Source: Sphingomonas sp. (GTDB lineage: Bacteria > Pseudomonadota > Alphaproteobacteria > Sphingomonadales > Sphingomonadaceae). Taken from it: a stretch of 64,000 nucleotides of DNA. The position numbers were made by a program, and so were the translations under genes. Shown here in pieces: positions 8,194 through 16,253 of this stretch (the first letter of the stretch is position 1; each line of letters begins with the position of its first letter). The stretch is taken from NCBI RefSeq assembly GCF_003248515.1, contig NZ_QFOB01000015.1, forward strand, positions 1-64,000, in the 5' to 3' direction. Below the pieces are notes generated by a model, which saw nothing but the letters and a program-made list of their open reading frames with translations, ran no database searches and was not told where the DNA came from.

Positions 8194-8832
8194 GTGAGCG
8201 CGATCATCCGAAGGGCGCTGCGCAAGGCGGAACGCGCACGCGTCAGGGCGATGTGGATGGCGCATCGCGCGCACGGGCGGCGCCCGATCGCGGTGTTTCT
8301 CGGGGATTCGATCACCGAGCAATGGCTGGAGCATGATCCCGGCTTCTTCCGGGGCAAGCGGCGGCGCAATGCGGGAAGAGGCGGCGAGACAAGTGCGGAC
8401 ATGCGCGCGCGCTTCGAACGGGATGTGCTGAAGGTGGCGCCGCGCGTCGTCCACATCATGGCCGGTACGAACGATCTGTGGCATGGCGATCCCGGCCCGG
8501 AGGCCAGCCGGGCGATCGCCAACATCGCCGATATGGCGGCCCGCGCGAAGGCGGCCGGCATCGCCGTGATCCTGGCCGCCCCGCCGCCGATCGGCGCCAA
8601 TGCCGTGCCCCTGTTCGGGCGGCCGGGCCTGCTGCCGATCCTGCGCGAGGGGGTGGCGCGGCTGTGCGGGCCGGGCGGCCCTGTCCATGTCGATTATGCG
8701 GCGTCGCTTTCTGACGGGATGGGCGGGATCAGGCGCGAACTGACGACGGACGGCGTGCATCTGACGCGGGCGGGCTATCACGCGATCCGCGCGCAGGCCG
8801 AACGCGCGCTGGCGGCGGCCTTGCCGGAGTGA
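8194..8832 (+). CDS. SGNH/GDSL-family hydrolase
   Basis: A 212-residue esterase/lipase-type hydrolase. The conserved blocks are present: the nucleophile in FLGDSITEQW (Ser39), a block-II glycine in GRGGETSADM, block III AGTNDLW (Asn93), and block V DGVHLTRAGY with catalytic Asp and His near 186-189. There is no obvious signal peptide; the N-terminus is basic. It starts at a GTG (8194) behind a G-rich but weak ribosome site. Lying between a TonB receptor and a dicarboxylate-type transporter it could de-esterify imported material, but that link is only positional. Confidence 0.88.
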   Translation: MSAIIRRALRKAERARVRAMWMAHRAHGRRPIAVFLGDSITEQWLEHDPGFFRGKRRRNAGRGGETSADMRARFERDVLKVAPRVVHIMAGTNDLWHGDPGPEASRAIANIADMAARAKAAGIAVILAAPPPIGANAVPLFGRPGLLPILREGVARLCGPGGPVHVDYAASLSDGMGGIRRELTTDGVHLTRAGYHAIRAQAERALAAALPE

Positions 8833-8904
8833 ATGGCGGATCGGCGGGCGGCCTTGCCCCCCATCGCCCTATGCCGCAAACCCCCGGGCCATGAGGGAGC
8901 CATC

Positions 8905-10188
8905 ATGACCGACCAGACCGCCCTGCGCACGCCGATCCGCTCGATCCTCGGCGCTTCGGGCGGCAATCTGGTCGAATGGTATGATTGGTATGCCTATTCG
9001 GCCTTCACGCTCTATTTCGCGCCGGCGCTGTTTCCGAAGAGCGATCCCACCGCGCAATTGCTGAGCGCCGCCGCCATCTTCGCGGTGGGCTTCGTGATGC
9101 GGCCGCTGGGCGCATGGATCATGGGCGTCTATGCCGATCGCCACGGGCGCAAGGCCGGCCTCACGCTTTCTGTGACCTTGATGTGTGCCGGATCCCTGCT
9201 GATCGCGGCCACCCCTTCCTTCGCCACGGTGGGCGTGCTGGCGCCTGCGATGCTGCTGATCGCGCGGCTGATGCAGGGCCTTTCGGTGGGGGGCGAATAT
9301 GGGGCGAGCGCCACCTATCTTTCCGAAATCGCCACCAGCCGGCATCGCGGTTTCTTCTCGAGCTTCCAATATGTCACGCTGATCGCAGGGCAGCTCGTGG
9401 CGCTGTGCCTCGCTTTGCTGTTGGAGAGCGTGCTGAGCGAGGCACAGCTTAAGGCATGGGGCTGGCGCGTCCCATTCGTCATCGGCGGCGCGCTCGCCAT
9501 CGCGGTGTTCTTAATCCGACGGCGGATGGAGGAAACTCAGGACTTCCTCGCCACCAAGGTCGAGGCGCCAAGATCGAGCGGACTCTCTCTGTTTCGCGAG
9601 CATCCGAAAGCTGTGGCGCTCGTCATCGGCCTCACGGCGGGCGGCACCGTCGCTTTCTATGCCTACTCGATCTACATGCAGAAATATCTCGCCAACACGG
9701 TCGGCTTTCCGGTGAAGACGGCCACATTGATTATGGCAGCCGCGCTCTTCTGCTACATGCTGCTCCAGCCTGTCGTGGGCGCCCTGTCGGATCGGATCGG
9801 GCGGCGGCCTTTGCTGATCGCGTTTGGCGTGCTGGGCACGTTGGGCACGGTGCCGCTGTTTCGCGCAATCGAAGGCACTGGCGGGCATCCGCTGCTCGCC
9901 TTCGTGCTTGTGATGTGCGGGCTGGTCGCTGTTTCCGGCTACACGGCGATCAACGCTGTGGTGAAGGCGGAGCTGTTCCCCGCGCACATCCGCGCGCTGG
10001 GCGTGGCGCTGCCTTATGCGATCGCCAACGCCATCTTCGGCGGCACGGCCGAATATGTGGCCCTGCTGTTCAAGTCGATGGGCGTGGAACAGGGCTTCTA
10101 CTGGTATGTCGCCGGGCTGATCGCGATCTCGCTGATCGTGTTCGTGCGGATGGGCGATACGCGGAAAACCTCCACGATCGGGCGATGA
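8905..10188 (+). CDS. MFS transporter, metabolite:H+ symporter (KgtP-like)
   Basis: A 427-residue inner-membrane transporter with about twelve hydrophobic segments. The N-terminal NLVEWYDWYAYSAF and the loop GVYADRHGRKAGL are signatures of the metabolite:H+ symporter (MHS) family that includes alpha-ketoglutarate permease KgtP, ProP and ShiA. MQGLSVGGEYGASATYLSE and the second-half loop ALSDRIGRRPLL also fit. The substrate is likely a carboxylate or betaine-type solute but is not determined. I chose ATG 8905 (MTDQTALRTPIRS) because GGGAG lies 5 nt upstream and the protein then aligns with family length. Upstream in-frame codons from 8833 give a non-family tail. Confidence 0.93.
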   Translation: MTDQTALRTPIRSILGASGGNLVEWYDWYAYSAFTLYFAPALFPKSDPTAQLLSAAAIFAVGFVMRPLGAWIMGVYADRHGRKAGLTLSVTLMCAGSLLIAATPSFATVGVLAPAMLLIARLMQGLSVGGEYGASATYLSEIATSRHRGFFSSFQYVTLIAGQLVALCLALLLESVLSEAQLKAWGWRVPFVIGGALAIAVFLIRRRMEETQDFLATKVEAPRSSGLSLFREHPKAVALVIGLTAGGTVAFYAYSIYMQKYLANTVGFPVKTATLIMAAALFCYMLLQPVVGALSDRIGRRPLLIAFGVLGTLGTVPLFRAIEGTGGHPLLAFVLVMCGLVAVSGYTAINAVVKAELFPAHIRALGVALPYAIANAIFGGTAEYVALLFKSMGVEQGFYWYVAGLIAISLIVFVRMGDTRKTSTIGR

Positions 10189-10210
10189 TCGCCGCTTTCT
10201 GCCATCGGAT

Positions 10211-10591
10211 TCAGGTCTGCGAGAGGCTCAGGACATTGCCGTCGGGATCGAGAAACCAGGCGACCTTCGTCCGGCCGTCCGGCGCGGTCCAGATCCCGTC
10301 CTCGTCCTGATTGATCCCCTCATAGATATTGAGCGTCACGCCACGCGCAGTGAGCGTGGCCACGGCGGCGCGGATGTCCGTGACGCTCCAGCCCAGCACG
10401 GGATGCGGGTGGGCGACATAATCGGGGATCACCGTCATCCGCAGCAGCGCATGATCGAGATCGAGGAAATCGCCGAACGGATCGCTGCTCCGGAGCGTGA
10501 AGCCAAGCCTGTCGCGGTAGAATTCCAGCGCGCGCCCGCGATCGGAAACATGGACGAAGGCGACGATCCCGGCCTTGGACAGATCTTCCAT
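10211..10591 (-). CDS. VOC-family (glyoxalase/bleomycin-resistance-like) protein
   Basis: A 126-residue single vicinal-oxygen-chelate domain. It has the paired beta-alpha-beta modules with IVAFVHVSDRGRALEFYRDR at the start and KVAWFLDPDGNVLSL at the end, typical of glyoxalase-like or antibiotic-binding VOC proteins. A Glu/His metal set is not obvious beyond the first His. The start ATG at 10591 (MEDLSKAG) has GGAG 8 nt upstream; an ATG at 10624 would add 11 residues but has a poorer ribosome site. It converges with the transporter gene, with a 22-nt gap. Specific function unknown. Confidence 0.85.
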   Translation of the reverse strand: MEDLSKAGIVAFVHVSDRGRALEFYRDRLGFTLRSSDPFGDFLDLDHALLRMTVIPDYVAHPHPVLGWSVTDIRAAVATLTARGVTLNIYEGINQDEDGIWTAPDGRTKVAWFLDPDGNVLSLSQT

Positions 10592-10659
10592 GCGCGCCGC
10601 TCCCGGCATCTTGCGATCACGCATCGTTCCGGAGCGGGACTAGCCTGTCAAGCGGCGGC

Positions 10660-12189
10660 CTATGGGCTTTTCCGGAAGAGCGCGCGATCATCGCTGGTGA
10701 AGCCGAAGCGCCACACGATCGCACCATAGACGCCCAGGATCAGCGGCACGCCGAAGGCCAGCTCCACCCATTCCAGATGATGCGGCAGGCGCGTGACGGC
10801 CCAGCCGGCCACGCCGGCCACGATCGCGGCAAACACGAGCGACCAGCGCCAGCCCGAAACCTTCGCGCGCAGGATGCGCCGCAGCAACAGCGCCTTGGCG
10901 ATGGAGGCGCCGCCCAGCGCCAGCATCAGCGCGATGGCCGGGCCGGCGGCGGCGATCACATCATCGTGCAGATCGGGGCGCGGCCTGATCCAGCCCCAGC
11001 GCGCCACATGCGGCAGCGCCGCGCGCAACGCCCAGACGAGCAGCACTGACAGCACGGCCTGTCCGACGATCATGGCGAGCGAGATGGCGAGGTTCCGCTT
11101 GGCGGCGACATAGATGAGCGCGGCTTCGCTGACGACGGCGGTGGCGGCGATCGCCTCCGCCGCGAGCAGCACGGCCAGCGCGCCCGTGCCGCTCACGAAG
11201 CTGGGGCCGACGAGGCCCATCACGGCCTTGCCGGGAATGGAGAGCGCGATGGCGATGCCGAGCTGTGCCGCGATGATCCAGAAGCCCACCTGCCGCACCT
11301 GCCGCGCCACCGCCTGCAGATTATCCTCGGCGAGATTCTGGGTGATGACGGGCCCCAGGATCGGATCGAAGCTGGTCTTCAGCTTCTGGGGCAGGCTCGC
11401 CACCTGCTGGGCGACATAATAGATGCCGACGATGGCGGGTGAGAAGAACAGCCCCAGCATCGCGATATCCAGGCGGCGCGATCCCCATTCGATCGCGTCG
11501 GCGCCGGCGATGGGCAGGTTGCGCAGCGCCGTCCTGCCCAGCTGCAACGGCTCCGGCCGCCACTGATCCGGGCGGCCATAGGTGCGGAAGAGCGGCCACA
11601 GCGAGGCGCCGAAAGCGGCGATGGCCGAAAGCGCATAGGACAGGATCAGGCCATCGCGCGTGGAATAGAAAGCGAAGCCGAAGGCGGCGATGCTGATCGT
11701 CCATGGCTCGATCAGGGATCGCGCGCGCACGGTGGCGCCGATGTCGCCGCGATAGGCGAGCGCGGCCAGCGCGATATCCGATCCCGCCCAGCCGAAGATG
11801 GTGAGCGCCAGCAGCCGATCCATGCCGTTGATCGCGCTGTTGGGAAACATGATCTCGGGCACGGCGATCAGCACGCCCGAGGCGACGAGCGAGGCGATGA
11901 AGGCCACCAGCAGCGCATCCCACACGACATGGACGTGCGGGCGATGCGTGGTGGAAAGCTGCTGGGCGAGGCCGCGCTTGAGGCCCATCGTCGCCAGCTG
12001 CCCGGCAAATTCCACGATGATCGTGGCATAAGCGAAGCGGCCGAGCGCGTCTGCGCCATACCAGCGGCCGGCGATGAACAGGAAGGGCAGGCGAGCCGCG
12101 AGGCGCAGCAGGAACCCGAAGAAATTCGTGCGGCCGCCCTTGGCGAGCTGCTCGATATCGCCGGGGCCATCGGGGGTGGGATCAGCCAT
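10660..12189 (-). CDS. Polysaccharide/oligosaccharide flippase-like membrane protein
   Basis: A 509-residue inner-membrane protein with about twelve to fourteen hydrophobic segments. The N-terminal pattern resembles lipopolysaccharide O-antigen flippases of the MATE/MurJ/Wzx superfamily: FLLRLAARLPFLFIAGRWYG followed by LGRFAYATIIVEFAGQLATM. A central soluble linker (SFDPILGPVITQNLAEDN) is also typical. It would move lipid-linked sugars across the inner membrane for exopolysaccharide or glycolipid. The start ATG 12189 (MADPTPDG) was preferred; upstream codons encode a low-complexity Pro/Arg tail. It stands alone, without glycosyltransferases next to it. Confidence 0.85.
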   Translation of the reverse strand: MADPTPDGPGDIEQLAKGGRTNFFGFLLRLAARLPFLFIAGRWYGADALGRFAYATIIVEFAGQLATMGLKRGLAQQLSTTHRPHVHVVWDALLVAFIASLVASGVLIAVPEIMFPNSAINGMDRLLALTIFGWAGSDIALAALAYRGDIGATVRARSLIEPWTISIAAFGFAFYSTRDGLILSYALSAIAAFGASLWPLFRTYGRPDQWRPEPLQLGRTALRNLPIAGADAIEWGSRRLDIAMLGLFFSPAIVGIYYVAQQVASLPQKLKTSFDPILGPVITQNLAEDNLQAVARQVRQVGFWIIAAQLGIAIALSIPGKAVMGLVGPSFVSGTGALAVLLAAEAIAATAVVSEAALIYVAAKRNLAISLAMIVGQAVLSVLLVWALRAALPHVARWGWIRPRPDLHDDVIAAAGPAIALMLALGGASIAKALLLRRILRAKVSGWRWSLVFAAIVAGVAGWAVTRLPHHLEWVELAFGVPLILGVYGAIVWRFGFTSDDRALFRKSP

Positions 12190-12209
12190 GGGCGGGGATA
12201 CCGACAATG

Positions 12210-12301
12210 CCGTTCGCGCCTTTCGCGCCGGGCGACGCCGAGGCGCAGGCTGCGGGCGCGGCGCCTGCGGCACGCCCTTCGCCTTCGCCGGGCGCGAACG
12301 G
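12210..12301. repeat. Inverted repeat in the gap between polA and the flippase gene
   Basis: CCGTTCGCGCC at 12210-12220 is perfectly repeated inverted at 12291-12301, 70 nt apart. Inside it CGCAGGC (12244-12250) pairs with GCCTGCG (12263-12269). The 153-nt gap therefore can fold into a two-stem structure downstream of the polA stop. It has no U-run; it may limit read-through from polA into the flippase gene. Confidence 0.5.
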
Positions 12302-12342
12302 AATGAATGGGCCGATCATTTCAAAAATGCTGGAAGGCGAAA

Positions 12343-15102
12343 TCAATGCGCGGCGCCCCAGCTCGGCCCGTGGCCGATCTCCACGCCCAGCGGCACGGAA
12401 AGCGTGAGATAGGGCTCGGCCGCGCCGGCCATCACCTGCCGGATCACGGCCTTGGCTGCCTCGATCTCGGCATCGGGCGCCTCGAACACCAGTTCGTCAT
12501 GCACTTGCAGCAGCATGCGCGTGCCGCCGAGCCCGGCCTGCGCCAGTGCATCCGGCATGCGGATCATCGCCCGCTTGATGATATCGGCGCAGGTGCCCTG
12601 GATCGGCGCGTTGATCGCCTGCCGCTCGGCCGACTGGCGCTCGCCCACCGTCTTGCCCTTGATCCCCGGAAGATGGGTCTTGCGGCCGAAGAGCGTGGTG
12701 ACGAAGCCCTTCTCGCGCACCTGCGCCACCGTTTCCGCAATATAGGTCTGCACGCCGGGAAAGCGCTCGAAATAGCGATCGATGATCGCCTGCGCCTCGT
12801 TGCGATCGACCCCCAGCCGGCCGGCGAGGCCCCAGGAGGAGATGCCGTAGAGGATCGCGAAGTTGATCGTCTTGGCGCGTCCCCGCGTTTCGCGATTCAC
12901 CTCGCCGAACAGCTCTTCCGCCGTGAGATTGTGGATATCCGTGCCCTGGGCGAAGGCTTCGCGCAGCTGCGGCACATCCGCCATGTGCGCGGCCAGGCGC
13001 AGTTCGATCTGGGAATAATCGGCCGAGATCAGGCTGTGGCGGGGTCGGGCCACGAAAGCCTCCCGGATGCGGCGGCCGATATCGGTGCGGATCGGGATGT
13101 TCTGCAGGTTGGGATCGGTGGAGGAGAGGCGACCGGTCTGCGCGACCGCCATGGAGAAGCTGGTGTGGACGCGGCCCGTGGCCGGGTTGATCTGCTCCTG
13201 CAGCGCATCCGTGTAGGTGGATTTCAGCTTCGAAAGCTGGCGCCATTCCAGCACGAGGCGCGAAACCTCGGCCGCCGCATCATCGCCCGCGCCGATCCGC
13301 TCCAGTTCGTTCACATCGGTGGAATAGACGCCGCTCTTGCCCTTGCGCCCGCCGGCGGCGCCGAGCCGGTCGAACAGGACCTCGCCAAGCTGCTTCGGGC
13401 TGCCGATGGTGAAGGGCCCCTGCGCCTTTTCGTGGATCACGCCTTCGAGGCGCAGAATTTCCTCTCCGAATTCGGCCGAGAGCTTCGCCAGCTGGGCACG
13501 ATCGACGAGGATGCCGGCGCGCTCCATCTCGGCCAGCACGGGCACGAGCGGGCGATCGACCAGTTCATAGACGCGCGTGGCGGATTCGCGGGGCAGGCGG
13601 GGCTTGAGGCGCTTCCACAGGCGAAGCGTGACGTCCGCATCCTCCGCCGCATATTCGGTGGCGCGGTCGAGCGCGACCCTGTCAAAGGTGATCTGCGCCT
13701 TGCCGGTGCCGCACACGCTTTTGAAATCGATGCAGACATGATCGAGATGGCGCTTGGCCAGTTCGTCCATGCCATGGCCGCCAAGGCCGGCGTCCAGATC
13801 GTAGGAGAGAAGCATCGTATCGTCGTAGGCGACGATGTTTGCGCCGTTTTTGCGGAACATGATGAGATCGTATTTCAGATTCTGGCCGATCTTCAGGATC
13901 GACGGATCCTCCAGCAGCGGCGCCAGCTTCGCGAGGACCAGTGCCTGATCGAGCTGCACGGGCTTTTCCGCGAGCAGATCGTCTCCGGCATGGCCGTGTG
14001 CCAACGGAATGTAACAGGCCCGGCCAGGCTCGGTGGCGAGGCTGATGCCGACAAGCTTCGCGCGGACGCAATCGACGTGATCGGTCTCGGTATCGACCGC
14101 GACGATGCTGGCCGCGCGGATCGCCGCGATCCAGGCGTCGAGCTGCGCCTCGGTCGTGACCGTCTCATAATCCTTGTGGACGAAGGGGATCGCATCCTCG
14201 ACGCGCGGCGCGATCGTCTCGGTCGCCACGTCCGCGCCCGCCAGCTTCGTCAGAAGCGAGCGGAAGCCCATGTCGGCGAGAAATTCCTTCAGCGGTTCGG
14301 GCGGGATGCCCTTCATCGCCAGATCTTCCAGCGGCTCGGGCAGCGGGCGATCATCTACGAGGCGGACCAGCTCGCGGCTGAGGCGCGCATTGTCCGCATG
14401 ATCGATCAGGTTCTGGCGGAGCTTGGGCTTCTTGATGTCGGGGGCGGCGGCCAGCACGGCCTCCAGATCGCCATAGGTCTGGATCAGCTCGCTCGCCGTC
14501 TTGGGGCCGACGCCGGGCACGCCCGGCACATTATCGACGCTGTCGCCCATCAGCGCCAGAACGTCGCCGAGCTGCGCGGGCTCGACGCCGAATTTCTCCA
14601 GCACATGCTCGCGACCGAGCCGGCGATTGTTCATCGTATCATAGAGATCCAGCCGGTCAGGCTCGATCAGCTGCATCAGATCCTTGTCCGACGACACGAT
14701 CGTCACCTGCCAGCCCGCTTCCAGCGCGGCCTTCGCGTAGCAGGCGATGATGTCATCCGCTTCCAGCCCCTCCTCCTCGATGCACGGCACGGAGAAAGCG
14801 CGCGTGGCGACCCGGATCAGCGGGAATTGCGGAACGAGATCCTCGGGCGGTGGCGGCCGGTGCGCCTTGTACTGATCGTACATGTCGTTGCGGAACGTCT
14901 TGGAGGACGCATCCAGAATCACCGCGAGATGAGTCGGCCCATCGGCCTTGTGGAGATCGTCGAGCAGTTTCCACAACATCGTCGTAAAGCCATAGACGGC
15001 GCCCGCAGGCACGCCATGGCGATTTGTGAGCGGCGGAAGCCTATGATAAGCCCGGAAAATATATCCCGAGCCATCGACCAGATAGAGGTGATTGGCGGAC
15101 AT
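12343..15102 (-). CDS. polA: DNA polymerase I
   Basis: A 919-residue three-domain repair polymerase acting in Okazaki-fragment processing and gap filling. The 5' nuclease domain (about 1-290) begins YLVDGSGYIFRAYH and keeps EEEGLEADD and GDSVDNVPGVPGVGPKTA. The 3'-5' proofreading domain is intact, with all three motifs: VAVDTETDH near 335, IGQNLKYD near 405, and YAAEDADVT near 484. In the polymerase domain, motif A is SADYSQIELR near 693, motif B RGRAKTINFAILYG near 740 and motif C LLQVHDELVFE near 864. The start ATG at 15102 (MSANHLYLV) was chosen because it gives the canonical N-terminus. Confidence 0.98.
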   Translation of the reverse strand: MSANHLYLVDGSGYIFRAYHRLPPLTNRHGVPAGAVYGFTTMLWKLLDDLHKADGPTHLAVILDASSKTFRNDMYDQYKAHRPPPPEDLVPQFPLIRVATRAFSVPCIEEEGLEADDIIACYAKAALEAGWQVTIVSSDKDLMQLIEPDRLDLYDTMNNRRLGREHVLEKFGVEPAQLGDVLALMGDSVDNVPGVPGVGPKTASELIQTYGDLEAVLAAAPDIKKPKLRQNLIDHADNARLSRELVRLVDDRPLPEPLEDLAMKGIPPEPLKEFLADMGFRSLLTKLAGADVATETIAPRVEDAIPFVHKDYETVTTEAQLDAWIAAIRAASIVAVDTETDHVDCVRAKLVGISLATEPGRACYIPLAHGHAGDDLLAEKPVQLDQALVLAKLAPLLEDPSILKIGQNLKYDLIMFRKNGANIVAYDDTMLLSYDLDAGLGGHGMDELAKRHLDHVCIDFKSVCGTGKAQITFDRVALDRATEYAAEDADVTLRLWKRLKPRLPRESATRVYELVDRPLVPVLAEMERAGILVDRAQLAKLSAEFGEEILRLEGVIHEKAQGPFTIGSPKQLGEVLFDRLGAAGGRKGKSGVYSTDVNELERIGAGDDAAAEVSRLVLEWRQLSKLKSTYTDALQEQINPATGRVHTSFSMAVAQTGRLSSTDPNLQNIPIRTDIGRRIREAFVARPRHSLISADYSQIELRLAAHMADVPQLREAFAQGTDIHNLTAEELFGEVNRETRGRAKTINFAILYGISSWGLAGRLGVDRNEAQAIIDRYFERFPGVQTYIAETVAQVREKGFVTTLFGRKTHLPGIKGKTVGERQSAERQAINAPIQGTCADIIKRAMIRMPDALAQAGLGGTRMLLQVHDELVFEAPDAEIEAAKAVIRQVMAGAAEPYLTLSVPLGVEIGHGPSWGAAH

Positions 15103-15231
15103 CGCGCGGCTTGTAGCAGCGCTTCTCGCCCCTTGCATCGCCCGTTTATCGGGGGAAGAGGAACGGCACGCGCTCCGCGCGTGTTACGCGTGCACCAGAA
15201 GGCCCCCGAAAAGCAGAAGGAACCGCCATCC

Positions 15232-15723
15232 ATGCGTCTGTCCCATAGCCTCTCGCTGCTGATCGCCGTCGCGCTCCCCGCGGCCGCCATCGCGCATGTC
15301 GTGCCGCTCAAGAATGCTGCGGGTGGATCCGCCGGCTCCGTCGATATCCTCGCGGCACCCAAGGGGCTGCTCCTCAAGGTGGACGCCACGGGGCTCACGC
15401 CCGGCTGGCACGCGATCCACATTCACGAAAAGGGCGATTGCTCGGATGCCGCGTTCAAGAATGCGGGCGGGCATGTCCACGATGCGACGCCGGTCGTGCA
15501 TGGCCTGCTCAACCCGCAGGCGAACGACAAGGGCGACCTGACGAACATCTATGCCGGCGCTGATGGCACCGCCAAGGCCGAGATCTTCACCCCGCTGACG
15601 ATGATGGCGCCGCTGCATGACGCGGATGGCTCCGCGATCGTGATCCATGCCAAGGCGGATGATTATACGACGCAGCCGATCGGCGGTGCTGGCGATCGCG
15701 TCGCCTGCGGCGCCTTCAAATAA
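15232..15723 (+). CDS. sodC: Cu/Zn superoxide dismutase-like periplasmic protein
   Basis: A 163-residue secreted protein with signal peptide MRLSHSLSLLIAVALPAAA and a Cu/Zn-SOD fold. The copper ligands are visible: HIHEKGDC supplies two His, GGHVHD the bridging His, and IVIHAKADDY the fourth. The disulphide Cys pair (GDC and VACG) and the active-site Arg (GDRVACG) are kept. At the zinc site the sequence reads VVHGLLNPQANDKGDLTN. The Asp of GDL is present, but the position three residues before it, normally a zinc-binding His, is Asp. Dismutase activity in the periplasm is likely; zinc binding may be altered. It is transcribed away from polA. Confidence 0.9.
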   Translation: MRLSHSLSLLIAVALPAAAIAHVVPLKNAAGGSAGSVDILAAPKGLLLKVDATGLTPGWHAIHIHEKGDCSDAAFKNAGGHVHDATPVVHGLLNPQANDKGDLTNIYAGADGTAKAEIFTPLTMMAPLHDADGSAIVIHAKADDYTTQPIGGAGDRVACGAFK

Positions 15724-15733
15724 GGGAGTTTGC

Positions 15734-15757
15734 GGGGGCGTCCGTTGGCCGCCCCCC
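15734..15757 (+). terminator. Probable terminator after sodC
   Basis: GGGGGCG (15734-15740) pairs with CGCCCCC (15750-15756) 10 nt after the sodC stop, separated by a 9-nt loop. The following bases are C/T-rich (CTCCCT) rather than a clean U-run, so efficiency is uncertain. Confidence 0.5.
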
Positions 15758-15858
15758 TCCCTCGGCGCCACGCCGCGCGTCGGGCTTCGTCGCGCTGGCA
15801 GGGCTGCATCCTGGCTATCGCGGGATGCCGCGCCTTTGTGCCGCCGCGCCGTTTCGTT

Positions 15859-16065
15859 TCAGTCTTTCCGCTGGTCCGCGCGATCGATCGCCGCGAGCAG
15901 ATCCTGGAAATCATGCTCCTTTTCCAGTCGATAGGCGCGCCGGAACCCTTGTCCGAGCACGCCCAGATCATGCTCGGTGAGAAAGCCGACCGCGACGATG
16001 CGTTCTTGCTGTGTCGGCTGGATGGGATCGATGTTCGGCATGGGAAGGCAGGAACGATCGGCCAT
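15859..16065 (-). CDS. Small conserved-looking hypothetical protein
   Basis: A 68-residue cytosolic-looking protein. I do not recognise a named family. The body is amphipathic and ordered-looking (IVAVGFLTEHDLGVLG followed by QGFRRAYRLEKEHDFQDLL) with an acidic, charged end, unlike the low-complexity translations of shadow frames in this GC-rich DNA. That is the main reason to call it real. The start is uncertain: ATG 16065, ATG 16041 or a TTG at 16101 all fit and none has a strong ribosome site. It converges with sodC and is divergent from the L,D-transpeptidase gene. The gap 16066-16253 holds no other gene that I can support. Confidence 0.6.
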   Translation of the reverse strand: MADRSCLPMPNIDPIQPTQQERIVAVGFLTEHDLGVLGQGFRRAYRLEKEHDFQDLLAAIDRADQRKD

Positions 16066-16253
16066 GCCATTTTGTGCCGGGATTTTTCCGGCGAGGCGCA
16101 AGATTTCTGGCCAAAACGCGCGGCGCCTGCGTCAAGACGTGGCTATATGGCGATGGAATGAGGAAAATCTGAAAAATCGGCATTGACTTCTGCATCCGAT
16201 GGATCGTCGTGGCCGTAGCTTCGTTTTGCCGACAAGGTTCACGGAGCGTCATC

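Noticed and set aside
12207..12407. 66-codon plus-strand frame rich in Ala/Pro between the flippase and polA genes
   Set aside because: It is low-complexity, runs into the polA coding region antisense and is explained by the inverted repeat there.
12307..15231. Very long open frame on the plus strand antisense to polA, continuous with sodC
   Set aside because: It mirrors the codon pattern of polA in GC-rich DNA and its translation has no recognisable domain before the sodC signal peptide at 15232.
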